Below are positions 1-7,941 of a DNA stretch of 64,000 nucleotides, piece after piece; positions within the stretch are counted from its first letter, which is position 1; the number at the start of each line of letters is the position of its first letter. The stretch comes from Nitrospira_E sp052156535 (GTDB lineage: Bacteria; Nitrospirota; Nitrospiria; Nitrospirales; UBA8639). The notes beneath the pieces are model-generated. The model saw nothing but the letters and a program-made list of their open reading frames with translations, was not told the DNA's origin and ran no database searches. Where the stretch lies: positions 320,116 through 384,115 of the forward strand of contig NZ_JBQKUP010000032.1 in assembly GCF_052156535.1 (NCBI RefSeq). Reading direction: 5' to 3'. The position numbers and the translations under genes were made by a program.

Positions 1-103
1 GGGCGTGTCCTTCATTCAGGACGAATGCGACCGAGAGGGCCAGGCCGGTGAGGCCTAGGAGACGCCATGTTTTTGTGGTCGGTTGCTGACGGATCTGTTC
101 CAT
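1..103 (-). CDS. Exported protein, N-terminus only (partial)
   Basis: Only the first 34 codons lie in the window. The ATG is at 103 and is preceded by a good GGAGG ribosome site about 7 bases upstream. The visible peptide starts MEQIRQQPTTKTWRLLGL and continues through a hydrophobic stretch (LTGLALSVAFVL), which is a typical Sec signal peptide or membrane anchor. The mature domain lies outside the window, so no function can be given. It is too short to show as a long open reading frame but the start signal is convincing. Confidence 0.6.
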   Translation of the reverse strand, partial: MEQIRQQPTTKTWRLLGLTGLALSVAFVLNEGHA

Positions 104-312
104 TTTTGAGCCCTCCGTTCCGCCGCTGATGCGGTGAGACATCCTTGGGTGATGCTTCGCCCTGTATCGACATTATTGTTTGAAACTTGCGGGAAGGCTC
201 AGTGGCGTTTCTTCCTTGACATTGCCGTGGATTGCGGGTGATTTCAGCGGGAACATGTTCTTTCGGGTTGGACGGAGGGAGTAATCGCTTTCTGACCGAC
301 AGGCAGGGATGG

Positions 313-1587
313 CTACAACGTCATCCAATTTTCCAGAGCAGAATCAAGGTCAATGCCGACTTGTTCTGGAGCAAGGACCCGCACAATTTCCGGCCGCGAT
401 TCATGAGAGGAGAGTACAGAGAAGTTGAACGGGATCGGTTCAGGCAAGGGTTGATGAATTGCGTCCTGGATAAGAAGGATCGTGGGTTGAAGCAGATTAT
501 CTCTGGAGTTCGCAGTGACGATTCCCCGTTCCCCGGTACTTAATTCCACCAGGGCATAGGTAGGATAGATTCCAATAAGATTAATGAATGTCGCCACTAA
601 TGCGCCATCTAATAGCCCTTTCTTGCCTTGTTGATACAACGATTGGAGAGCGATTCTGACCGGGAGGGGATTTCCTGTGTGATGACCGGTTAACAATTCA
701 TCATATTCGTCGACAATACGAAGGATTCGGCTGGATGGTTGAATTTTGGCTGGATCGCTATTCGCAGGATATCCCGTGCCATCCAGGGCAATATGATGTT
801 CACGGATTAACGTATCAACCTCGTCCGAAAGACTTGACTGCTGGGACAGCATCTCAACACCCCGATGGGGATGTTTATGGTACATGACTAATTCTGCGTC
901 AGATAACTGGTTGAGCGGTCGGTGAAGGACTTGCGGAATGTTCAAGAGCCCTGCGTCATGGAGAAGGCCTGCGCTTGCCAGGTGTTGTAACGCTGTATTG
1001 TCCAACCCCACAGCTCGTCCCAATAAAACGGCTAATGTACTGACCGCGAGTGCGTGATCGAATAAGGCCGGAGAAAAGTCCCTGGTCCGAATCATTGCGA
1101 TGCAGGCTTCTTCATGTCGGAGGGATTCGGCCATGACGGATTCAGTGATCTGATGAACTTGTTCCATGGCGAGCCGTCCGGTTTTCTGCAGTGTGTGGAG
1201 GATATCCTGGATGCCTTCAAGCATATACATCCGCACCATCTTCATCGTAGTGAGTTCACCGGATAGTGATTTTCCCTGCACAGAGGGTGAAAGCTGGTCA
1301 ACCCGTGTGACTGCGGGGGGGCGGGAGGAATCAAGGATAGGTGAATTCGGGGGGGATGAGACGTCATCAGGGGTGGGTGGCGGTTCAGAGTCTGCCACTA
1401 TGTCAAGCCCACGATCAGTATCAATGGCGATTTCTTGAATGCCGGCCTGTTTTAATTTGGCAATATCGCTGGAAGATTTGATGAGAAACCGGTGCAGGAG
1501 GAATGGGGTTTTTATCCATGAGCGGTCGATTCCACAGAGGTACATTCCCACTTGAGCGGAAGTCGTTGGAATTCGTTTGATGGCCAT
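313..1587 (-). CDS. HD-GYP domain protein (DUF3391 N-terminal region), c-di-GMP phosphodiesterase-like
   Basis: The 424-residue protein has an N-terminal region resembling DUF3391 (about 1-60), a Pro/Ser-rich linker (about 65-110) and an HD-GYP domain (about 170-330). HD-GYP domains hydrolyse cyclic di-GMP. The metal-binding pattern is largely present: H178, the H210-D211 pair, an HPHRG segment near 239, H264-H265 and a late VDEYDEL. The G-x-GYP signature is at 271-274. Two positions deviate: the usual HDIGK is HDAGL, losing the conserved lysine, and the usual HHE is HHI. It may therefore be a weak enzyme or a c-di-GMP sensor. No signal peptide is visible, so it is cytoplasmic. Family call is firm; activity is uncertain. 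Confidence 0.85.
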   Translation of the reverse strand: MAIKRIPTTSAQVGMYLCGIDRSWIKTPFLLHRFLIKSSSDIAKLKQAGIQEIAIDTDRGLDIVADSEPPPTPDDVSSPPNSPILDSSRPPAVTRVDQLSPSVQGKSLSGELTTMKMVRMYMLEGIQDILHTLQKTGRLAMEQVHQITESVMAESLRHEEACIAMIRTRDFSPALFDHALAVSTLAVLLGRAVGLDNTALQHLASAGLLHDAGLLNIPQVLHRPLNQLSDAELVMYHKHPHRGVEMLSQQSSLSDEVDTLIREHHIALDGTGYPANSDPAKIQPSSRILRIVDEYDELLTGHHTGNPLPVRIALQSLYQQGKKGLLDGALVATFINLIGIYPTYALVELSTGERGIVTANSRDNLLQPTILLIQDAIHQPLPEPIPFNFSVLSSHESRPEIVRVLAPEQVGIDLDSALENWMTL

Positions 1588-1908
1588 ATGTATACCGATG
1601 AGGGGTTCTTAGGAAGGAAATTTCATTTCTTCATTGTGGGGAATGCCTGGTGTCCTCATCGGCGTCCTTTTGCCCGTTCTTAACCTCATCCTCAGTAGTG
1701 AACACGTGGTGGGAGTGAAGGGCTTGTTATGTCTAAGGATGTGTTGTGATAGGGGAGATGTTTCTGTTGGGCAATGACAGAAAATTCTGTGAATTGATAA
1801 GGCCCAGGGATCATCAGAGCCAGCAAAACATAGTGCCTGACCTCATGAAATTTAAGTGTTCTCCTTGCCAGGCCGAAAAGGGGAAGACAGCTTTCATGGG
1901 AGATGGCG
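1588..1908. other. Divergent intergenic region
   Basis: It separates the minus-strand HD-GYP gene from the plus-strand Lon-like gene and so must hold both promoters. Short open frames here have no ribosome site or recognisable protein. No repeat, hairpin or RNA gene was seen. Confidence 0.4.
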
Positions 1909-2703
1909 ATGGGTGGATGTCGAGCATCATTTCACGGGGGTTCTTCAGATTCCTTCTCTGCTGGGCCTGACACTCAACGAGATGTCGTTTCGACATCTTG
2001 GTCTTTCCTCATATGTGGCCTCTTCTTCGTGTTTTTGTCATGGGGATTTCCTCCCCTCGGCCATGCTGCTTCTGAATCGAGTCCACCAATCAAACATGTT
2101 CGAACCGTGATTCCCATTCTTGGGACCACGATGAATGCACAATCTGAACAGGTTGGCATTGTTGCGGAAATTCAATTGGAATTTCTTCAGAGACGGGATC
2201 ACAAAGGTTTGGATCTTCAATTTCTTTCCAGGCCAGGGAAGTTTTCACCCTATGCCCAGCAATCGGTCAAAGACGCTTTAGTTCTGGTGGTGGAAGCAGC
2301 CGGGCTGAACCCTGATTCATGGACGGTCAAGTTTATTTTGCCCTATCCGGGAGTCACGTTGTACGGGGAAAGTTTATCGGCTATGGCGGCCCTGAATGTC
2401 GTTGCTCTTGCTAAAAATGAGCCCGTGGATGAGGAGACGGTTTTGACGGGCACCGTCACGGCGGATGGACATGTGGGAACTGTGGGAGGAGTCCCCTTAA
2501 AGATTTTGGCCGCGTATGAACAACGGTATCGACGGGTGCTTATTCCAGAGGAACCGGACGTCGCGGATGATGATTGGGAAACCCCGTTTCTGATGGAAGT
2601 GACACCGGTGGGATCCATCAAACACGCCTATCTCGCGTTGACCCATCGGCCTCTTCGAAGCCATCTTAATGACCAGTCTTTTGCTGTCAGCCTAACCCAC
2701 TAA
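1909..2703 (+). CDS. Exported stand-alone Lon-type (S16) protease domain protein
   Basis: From about residue 120 the protein follows the proteolytic domain of Lon (peptidase S16), but there is no AAA+ ATPase domain. The serine in YGESLS and the lysine in GGVPLK are 43 residues apart, exactly as the catalytic Ser679/Lys722 pair of E. coli Lon. The surrounding LTGTVTADGHVGTVGG matches Lon's MTGEITLRGQVLPIGG. A hydrophobic segment (SFLICGLFFVFLSWGF) precedes the domain and predicts export or membrane anchoring. An earlier in-frame ATG is at 1903, but GGGAG at 1898-1902 is spaced correctly for the ATG at 1909. The N-terminus remains uncertain. It probably acts outside the cytoplasm on an unknown substrate without ATP. 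Confidence 0.75.
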   Translation: MGGCRASFHGGSSDSFSAGPDTQRDVVSTSWSFLICGLFFVFLSWGFPPLGHAASESSPPIKHVRTVIPILGTTMNAQSEQVGIVAEIQLEFLQRRDHKGLDLQFLSRPGKFSPYAQQSVKDALVLVVEAAGLNPDSWTVKFILPYPGVTLYGESLSAMAALNVVALAKNEPVDEETVLTGTVTADGHVGTVGGVPLKILAAYEQRYRRVLIPEEPDVADDDWETPFLMEVTPVGSIKHAYLALTHRPLRSHLNDQSFAVSLTH

Positions 2704-2918
2704 CTTCACTCCTATTGAACATTCCGTCCTGTGTACAGTGATCTCTGTGAGGGAGGAGATTTCCCATGTGTGGTGGATGAAAGGGGTTTTTGCCTTCCGC
2801 TTGCTTGTTTAGTTCGAATATTTCTATGGTAGAAAAAAGGGAAAGGAGCAATTTCTGGCTTGGGCCTTTCTCTTTTGCAGGTTTTTGTGCTGAAGGAAAT
2901 ATCTAGGGGTAATTTTCT

Positions 2919-3587
2919 ATGATCCGACCATGTTTTGCGGTTGATATTGATAATGTCTTAGGCCGGGCTGAGCCTGAAGTGCAGCGTTTATTTCAGGAAT
3001 TGACGGGAAGGTTATGGCCTGTGGGTCTGTATGGCAGTGCCGGTGGATTAGATGCTAGCCAATTAGCGCCTGAGCTCCTTGAAGAGATTTTCTGCCGGTT
3101 CCACCAGGAGTCTATCCCACGGCTACCTTTGTTTCCCGGAGCAAAACAGGCCTTGACCCTCATTCATCGTCGCTATCGGGTTATCATCGTGACAGCCCGG
3201 CGTCCGTATTCACGACCACAGACTCTTCGTTGGTTAGAAAGGCATGGTCTCCCTTTTGATGCGTTGTACCACACTGAGGAAAAAACCGACATTCCCGAAA
3301 CGATTACAGCCGCGATTGACGATCATCCTCACCATATTCAGGCCTATCGAGCCCTCGATAGACAAGTCTTTGTCATGGATCAACCCTGGAATCGTGCTAT
3401 TCCTCACGCTGATGTTATTCGGGTGAGTGGTTGGGATGCTCTGTTGCAGTGGTTGCATGTCCGACATCTTCCTAGTTGGCCCAAACATATCCCGGAGTCT
3501 CCTGCTTTTCGACAGTTATTCTCGGTTCATCTCAATGGTTGTTCTTTGACGGCGGCCGGTGTTTCGACGGGAATCTCACAGCCATAA
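2919..3587 (+). CDS. HAD-superfamily hydrolase, 5'(3')-deoxyribonucleotidase-like
   Basis: A 222-residue cytoplasmic protein with the haloacid dehalogenase motifs in order. Motif I is FAVDIDNVLG with the two aspartates at the N-terminus, motif II is IIVTARRP, and motif IV is AAIDDHPHH near 137-143. The layout resembles the small NT5C/deoxyribonucleotidase-type phosphatases, which remove phosphate from nucleotides using a phospho-aspartate intermediate. The C-terminal 40 residues look unrelated to the fold. It stands alone between unrelated genes. The superfamily is clear and the substrate is a guess. Confidence 0.7.
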   Translation: MIRPCFAVDIDNVLGRAEPEVQRLFQELTGRLWPVGLYGSAGGLDASQLAPELLEEIFCRFHQESIPRLPLFPGAKQALTLIHRRYRVIIVTARRPYSRPQTLRWLERHGLPFDALYHTEEKTDIPETITAAIDDHPHHIQAYRALDRQVFVMDQPWNRAIPHADVIRVSGWDALLQWLHVRHLPSWPKHIPESPAFRQLFSVHLNGCSLTAAGVSTGISQP

Positions 3588-3718
3588 GCGTGCGAGGGTT
3601 GGGGGGCAGGAAAGTATTTAATGGAAATTGCCGATAGAGGTTAGAGGACTTTGCTGTTGAGAAGCGGTTTGGCCCCGCACAGATTGTGATCTTCTGTTTA
3701 GCTAACTCGAGAAAACTA

Positions 3719-4204
3719 ATGATGACTCTTCCTATCCACACGGTCTTGCTTGTTGATGATAATCCCGATGACTGTGAAATTGTCAAAGAGGCGTGGGACG
3801 AGATCCCGGTAGGACAGGAATTGCGGTGCGTGAATGATGGCACCGAATTGCTGGATTATTTGTATTGCCGTGGTCAATTTTCGAGGAGAGAATACGCCCC
3901 ACGTCCCAGTGTGATTCTCCTGGATTTGAATATGCCTCACATGACCGGAGGGGAGGCTCTCATCGAAATCAAGAAGGATCCATCGTTTGCATCTATACCA
4001 ATTGTGGTGTTGACCACATCAAAAGCTCCAAGGGATATCTGTCATACCGCCGGGATGGGGGTAAACGGATACATACAAAAACCCAATTCTTATACCGGAT
4101 ATCTCCGGATGTTTACTAATTTGAGAACGCATTGGGCGGAAATTCTTGCACAACCGTTGGCTGGAAGTGGCGGGGATTCCTCTACCAATGTTGCCTGGTG
4201 TTAA
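3719..4204 (+). CDS. Single-domain response regulator (Rcp1-like REC)
   Basis: The protein is one receiver domain and little else. VLLVDDNPDD supplies the acidic pocket, VILLDLNMP the phosphoacceptor aspartate, VVLTTS the conserved threonine region and IQKPNS the conserved lysine. The insertion YLYCRGQFSRREYAPRP is typical of Rcp1-type regulators that partner phytochrome-like or other histidine kinases. There is no output domain, so it must act by protein contact. An earlier in-frame start exists at 3686, but the double ATG at 3719-3724 puts the first beta strand at the N-terminus as the family expects. No kinase gene is adjacent. Confidence 0.85.
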   Translation: MMTLPIHTVLLVDDNPDDCEIVKEAWDEIPVGQELRCVNDGTELLDYLYCRGQFSRREYAPRPSVILLDLNMPHMTGGEALIEIKKDPSFASIPIVVLTTSKAPRDICHTAGMGVNGYIQKPNSYTGYLRMFTNLRTHWAEILAQPLAGSGGDSSTNVAWC

Positions 4205-4636
4205 AAGTCGGTGCCTTGGGGGATCTGCCATTCTTCCAGGCAAATTTTGGTGCCTGTTCTTTCTTCTCGCCTCGTTTCTTGTAACCGCTCCTGCTCTATA
4301 TTGGTTTTTCCTGTCCCTGGTGAAGGTTAGGTATGCGGAATTCAATTAGGTTTCTTCATAATTGACCGATTTCTCCTCTTTTTCGTAACGTGCATTCTTC
4401 GCTTCCAGTGGTCCTGCTTTTTAATACTTCCCATCCTAATTTGGGCTTGGGAATGTTAGCTCTGTCCTGATAATCGGCTTCTGCTCCTCCCCCTTAAGTT
4501 CTCTCTTCAACAACCGACACTATCCTATAGTGACTAACGAGTAGTGATAAGGGGAGATACACCTGTGCAATCATCCTTTCAGGGATCCTCTGATCATTCC
4601 TTGCGTTTGAAAACCTTGGGGACAATGGGAAACGCT
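4205..4636. other. Intergenic region with a small palindrome
   Basis: No convincing gene is seen. A short inverted repeat, CACTAT-CCT-ATAGTG, at 4518-4532 lies about 105 bases upstream of the chosen start of the next gene and could be an operator or chance. Open frames crossing the region have no good start. Confidence 0.3.
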
Positions 4637-5488
4637 ATGAAAACACATTCTATTTTGACGGGCGCAGTTATGATGATGGGAACAACATTGCTGACGACAA
4701 GTTTTGCCTATGAGGCCTCTGAATATTTGGTGTTGACCCGTCACCGGGATTCGAATGGTCATTTGCTGGCGGGACCAACCCACCACCAATCGCAACCTTC
4801 CGTGATTCAAAAAACGGTGGTTCCTGCCCAACCTCAGACGTTTGAACGGCGAAGTACCGAGTGGGGAATGAATGCTCAGGAGGTCAAGCTGAATGAACCG
4901 GTGCAACCGGTTTGGGAACTCCAATCTCCGGTATTGGAGCCCTACGAGCAGCGGGTAGGGTATCGTCGTCAAATCGAAGGAATTGATGCGTCGTTAACCT
5001 ACACGTTTTATGAAGACCAACTTGCTCAGGCAAACTATTTATTTGAACCCAAACATGATGATGCGGCGGACTATGTGAACGATTTTCATACGGTCCAAAA
5101 TTGGATAACCCAGTCCTATGGTATGCCGACGTCGGTTCAGGAAATCTGGTTGGATACGTTGTACCAATATGATCAAAGTCTCTGGGGACAAGCCCTGCTT
5201 CGTGGCCATTTAAAGATGGTGGCGGAATGGCGGAACGATACCACAAATATTACGCTTCTGTTAGACGGAGGAGAGGATACGATAGGGTTAATGGCTGATT
5301 TTGATAGCGTGACAGTCATCGCTCCCCCCTCAATGGAAGCCAAGGTAATTGAGGAAATTCCTCCTGTGGAAGAGACTTTAATTGAAAAAATCTCTATCAG
5401 CGAAGAGCATTCAATGGAAGCCCCGTCTGGGGAAGAGATGCCAACTGAACCCATATCCCAGGAAAATCAACCGGACACAAAGTTGTAA
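4637..5488 (+). CDS. Exported hypothetical protein with acidic C-terminal tail
   Basis: I do not recognise this protein. Starting at the ATG at 4637 it has a clean signal peptide (MKTHSILTGAVMMMGTTLL, cleavage near SFA-YE). A GGGA motif sits just upstream. An earlier in-frame start at 4544 would bury the signal. The mature part has a central alpha/beta-looking region, roughly residues 80-200, rich in Tyr and Trp. It is followed by a Glu-rich, Ser/Pro-containing tail with repeats of the kind EE-x(2-6)-EE. It is followed by a strong terminator, so it ends a transcription unit. Periplasmic location is likely; function is unknown. Confidence 0.6.
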   Translation: MKTHSILTGAVMMMGTTLLTTSFAYEASEYLVLTRHRDSNGHLLAGPTHHQSQPSVIQKTVVPAQPQTFERRSTEWGMNAQEVKLNEPVQPVWELQSPVLEPYEQRVGYRRQIEGIDASLTYTFYEDQLAQANYLFEPKHDDAADYVNDFHTVQNWITQSYGMPTSVQEIWLDTLYQYDQSLWGQALLRGHLKMVAEWRNDTTNITLLLDGGEDTIGLMADFDSVTVIAPPSMEAKVIEEIPPVEETLIEKISISEEHSMEAPSGEEMPTEPISQENQPDTKL

Positions 5489-5534
5489 ATTCACTGCCCA
5501 GTTTTCAGCTAAGTTGAAATACTCGTGTATTGTG

Positions 5535-5563
5535 GGAGGAGGCCATGCCTCCTCCTTTTTTTT
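5535..5563 (+). terminator. Rho-independent terminator
   Basis: A perfect 9-bp stem (GGAGGAGGC with GCCTCCTCC) around a 3-base loop is followed by eight T residues. It begins 46 bases after the stop of the exported hypothetical gene. Confidence 0.9.
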
Positions 5564-5711
5564 ATTCTAAAATTTTCAACTGTTGAATCGGGTTGCCGCC
5601 CAATGAAGTTCGTGGGTGGATTCAATTTCTAGAAATTATGGGATGCTTGAATGCCTGGGCCTCTTTGGAAAACCAGTGGCGAGAGAGAGTCTGTGGCTTG
5701 GGGAGAGGATT

Positions 5712-6323
5712 TTACCAATATCCAAAAGGGTAATAGGGATAAAACCGGCCATATCCTCCCCAGTACGGAAAGGCATAGGGATAGAACAAGGGTTGAGGAT
5801 AGGGTCCATACCGGGTGTAATCAGGCGGATAGGCTGGCCAAACTTTGAAATGTTTAATTATGAGAGTGGGATAGGTGTATATGGTTTCATCGAGACTCTG
5901 TTGGACGGAGCCGGACAGTTCTCCAACCAGGGTGAGCCGGCTTCCAGGAGGGACTGTGGCAGGATCTAGAAATTCTTCCTGTTCGGCAATAAATCGTCCT
6001 TGGGATTGCGTAAGCTCGGTTGTGGGTTCCTGTTCATCGATGAGGGGTAATTGAAGGATCGTGAGTTTGGTTGAATCTTTTAATCGTTTTGCCGACAGGA
6101 CTTGCCCTCCAAGTATGATTAGTTTTCCCTTGAAGTTGTCAGGGTCCTCTTTGATGCGCGGGAACAGTAATTGGGGGTCGATTTGTTCCGCCAGATCTAG
6201 AGGAAGGGTGCTTCTGTAGGGGCTAGAGCATCCTGTGGTACAAAGCACGGTGAGGAATAAAAGGAAAACCAGTTTATGGGGAAAAAATACAGGTGAGAGA
6301 TTAATGGCGCTCGAGTAAGTCAT
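5712..6323 (-). CDS. Slp-family outer membrane lipoprotein
   Basis: The 203-residue protein has a lipoprotein signal (LLFLTVLCTTGCSS, Cys near 32) and the Slp-type region beginning LAEQIDPQLLFPRIKEDPDNFKGK and running to about 160. Slp proteins are outer membrane lipoproteins linked to starvation or stationary phase in enteric bacteria. The last 40 residues are extremely rich in Tyr, Pro, Gly and Phe (YPYAFPYWGGYGRFYPYYPF), an unusual low-complexity tail. An AAGGAG site lies 5 bases before the ATG. It is a single gene, convergent with the preceding plus-strand gene. Confidence 0.8.
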   Translation of the reverse strand: MTYSSAINLSPVFFPHKLVFLLFLTVLCTTGCSSPYRSTLPLDLAEQIDPQLLFPRIKEDPDNFKGKLIILGGQVLSAKRLKDSTKLTILQLPLIDEQEPTTELTQSQGRFIAEQEEFLDPATVPPGSRLTLVGELSGSVQQSLDETIYTYPTLIIKHFKVWPAYPPDYTRYGPYPQPLFYPYAFPYWGGYGRFYPYYPFGYW

Positions 6324-6795
6324 CTTGCTCCTTCATCAATAATTACAGCATATTCCTCCATCGTTGAGAGATGCAAATACAGCAGATTCATCTGATGATA
6401 TGGTTGACCCGAGAGTCTTTTTTAGTAACAGGTCTGGCTCCCTTTCTCCAAGATGGGACCTCAGATCGCCTCCCGTTCAGGTTATCCACCCCGGCCCAAT
6501 TGCTCAATCTTGGCTCTGCCCTGCTTTTTTATGAGACCGTTCGTCGGGATTTCTGAGGTATCGCTACGAATCTGGGAGCTAGTTATGGGTAGGCAATTGT
6601 CATGGACTCCTAAAGGCAGCGGGAAATGATCAAATTCCCCGAGGATCGAAAAAGGCACTTATCTTGAGAAGATAATGAGGATATGGGAAGAATTAAATTT
6701 TGGGTCAGTCAATCCGGATGAAGCATGGATTCGGCTTTACCTAAAAGCTGAATAATTTGTGTTTCTCATTTTCCGTCGTGAGTCGTGTTCAGCAG
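6324..6795. other. Intergenic region, nothing recognised
   Basis: No open frame here has a ribosome site or a recognisable product. No strong hairpin, repeat or RNA gene was seen. It lies upstream of the Slp-like gene and downstream of the cytochrome c pair. Confidence 0.35.
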
Positions 6796-7119
6796 TCAAG
6801 GCTTCTTTTTTGGTGTGGAAAACGTGATTTCCGTCGCAACCCAATCTCGGTTTTCAGGGACGCCCTTTTTTGAAACCTCGGCCACCAGTCGGTCCCCAAC
6901 CTGCGGCCGGGCGTTTTCGACATGAATACCATTTTGTTGAAACGTAATTTGAGGATGAAAGGCGAGAGTGAGGGATTCCCCTTTTGGAGTTGTGACCACC
7001 ACATGGTCATTTCCCAATTCAGTGACGGTTCCCATTACATGAGGAGCATCGCCATGGGCCCAGGCGGGGATGGTCAGAAAAATGGAGCACAAAGCGGCTA
7101 GAATACTGAAATATTTCAT
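6796..7119 (-). CDS. Small periplasmic protein, DUF5666/OB-fold-like
   Basis: With the ATG at 7119, preceded by AAGGAG at 9-base spacing, the protein is 107 residues with a signal peptide (MKYFSILAALCSIFLTIPAWA). The mature part begins HGDAPHVMGTVTEL and is a run of short beta strands (VVVTTPKGESLTLAF, VGDRLVAEV) such as seen in DUF5666 or OB-fold metal-efflux accessory proteins. A His-Asp-His near the mature N-terminus could bind metal. It lies 25 bases downstream of the cytochrome c gene and is probably co-transcribed with it. The family call is by shape only. Confidence 0.55.
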   Translation of the reverse strand: MKYFSILAALCSIFLTIPAWAHGDAPHVMGTVTELGNDHVVVTTPKGESLTLAFHPQITFQQNGIHVENARPQVGDRLVAEVSKKGVPENRDWVATEITFSTPKKKP

Positions 7120-7144
7120 GATAGTGACTCCTTGGATGATAAAA

Positions 7145-7750
7145 TCAATGTTGGTGCTCTTGGGGAAAGACATCTTCTCCTGATAAGAATTGATCAATGG
7201 CTTCTTGTTGCTCGCGTTCTTCACGGGTAAGAGGATTATATTGTTTCATCTCCGCAATTTCTTCAGGAGTGATATTGGGGAAATGTCGAACGAGATGAAC
7301 TAATTTCCAACTATCGAAATCTTCTTCCGGCAGACCTTTCCCCCAGGCCGGCATTCCGGTAAATCGAATGCCGTAATGGATGACATAAAACAATTCTCCA
7401 TCAGCCATGGCTTGAATAGCTGGGGCTCTGAGGTCCGGAACAGGAGGATAGAAATTCGGACCCATATGGGTTTTCCCACTTCCATCATTGGCGTGGCAGG
7501 TGGCGCAGTGATCGGCAAAATGGTGCCGGGCTTGTGCAAGATTTTCAGGAGAAAAAGGGACGGGGTTTGACATTTTGAGAAAGTGGCTCGGCGTTGCCAA
7601 ATGTCGGATAAACCTGGCAGCTTTCACTTCCCACTCGGGCGGAGTGGCTTTCGCGGAGAAAGTACCCGGCAACAACCAGAGCGCAGCCAAGGTGGACCCG
7701 ACCAACAGGAGAAGAATGATAATAAAAAAGATTTTGATTCGTCTCAACAT
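7145..7750 (-). CDS. Membrane-anchored mono-haem cytochrome c
   Basis: An N-terminal hydrophobic helix (about 7-28) anchors or exports the 201-residue protein. Haem attachment is at C82-A-T-C-H86, and the distal methionine is probably M133 in RFTGMPAWG, the usual class I pattern. It therefore carries electrons in the periplasm. The C-terminus is acidic and ends HQH. It is first in a two-gene unit with the small OB-like periplasmic protein. The ribosome site is weak. Confidence 0.85.
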   Translation of the reverse strand: MLRRIKIFFIIILLLLVGSTLAALWLLPGTFSAKATPPEWEVKAARFIRHLATPSHFLKMSNPVPFSPENLAQARHHFADHCATCHANDGSGKTHMGPNFYPPVPDLRAPAIQAMADGELFYVIHYGIRFTGMPAWGKGLPEEDFDSWKLVHLVRHFPNITPEEIAEMKQYNPLTREEREQQEAIDQFLSGEDVFPQEHQH

Positions 7751-7941
7751 AATTGGTCAGCTTTTTATAGTGTACCTGTTCGGGGATTTTCTTCACAAGT
7801 CAAATGAACGTTCATCATCAGTGGGTCATTTTTTCTGTTTGGGGAAAGAAGTGAAATTGGGTAGTATGGGTAAATGCATTCAGTAATTTCGGCTCCAAAC
7901 GATGTAATTTTATCTCTTCTGATAGAGCCGATGGTCTCAAT

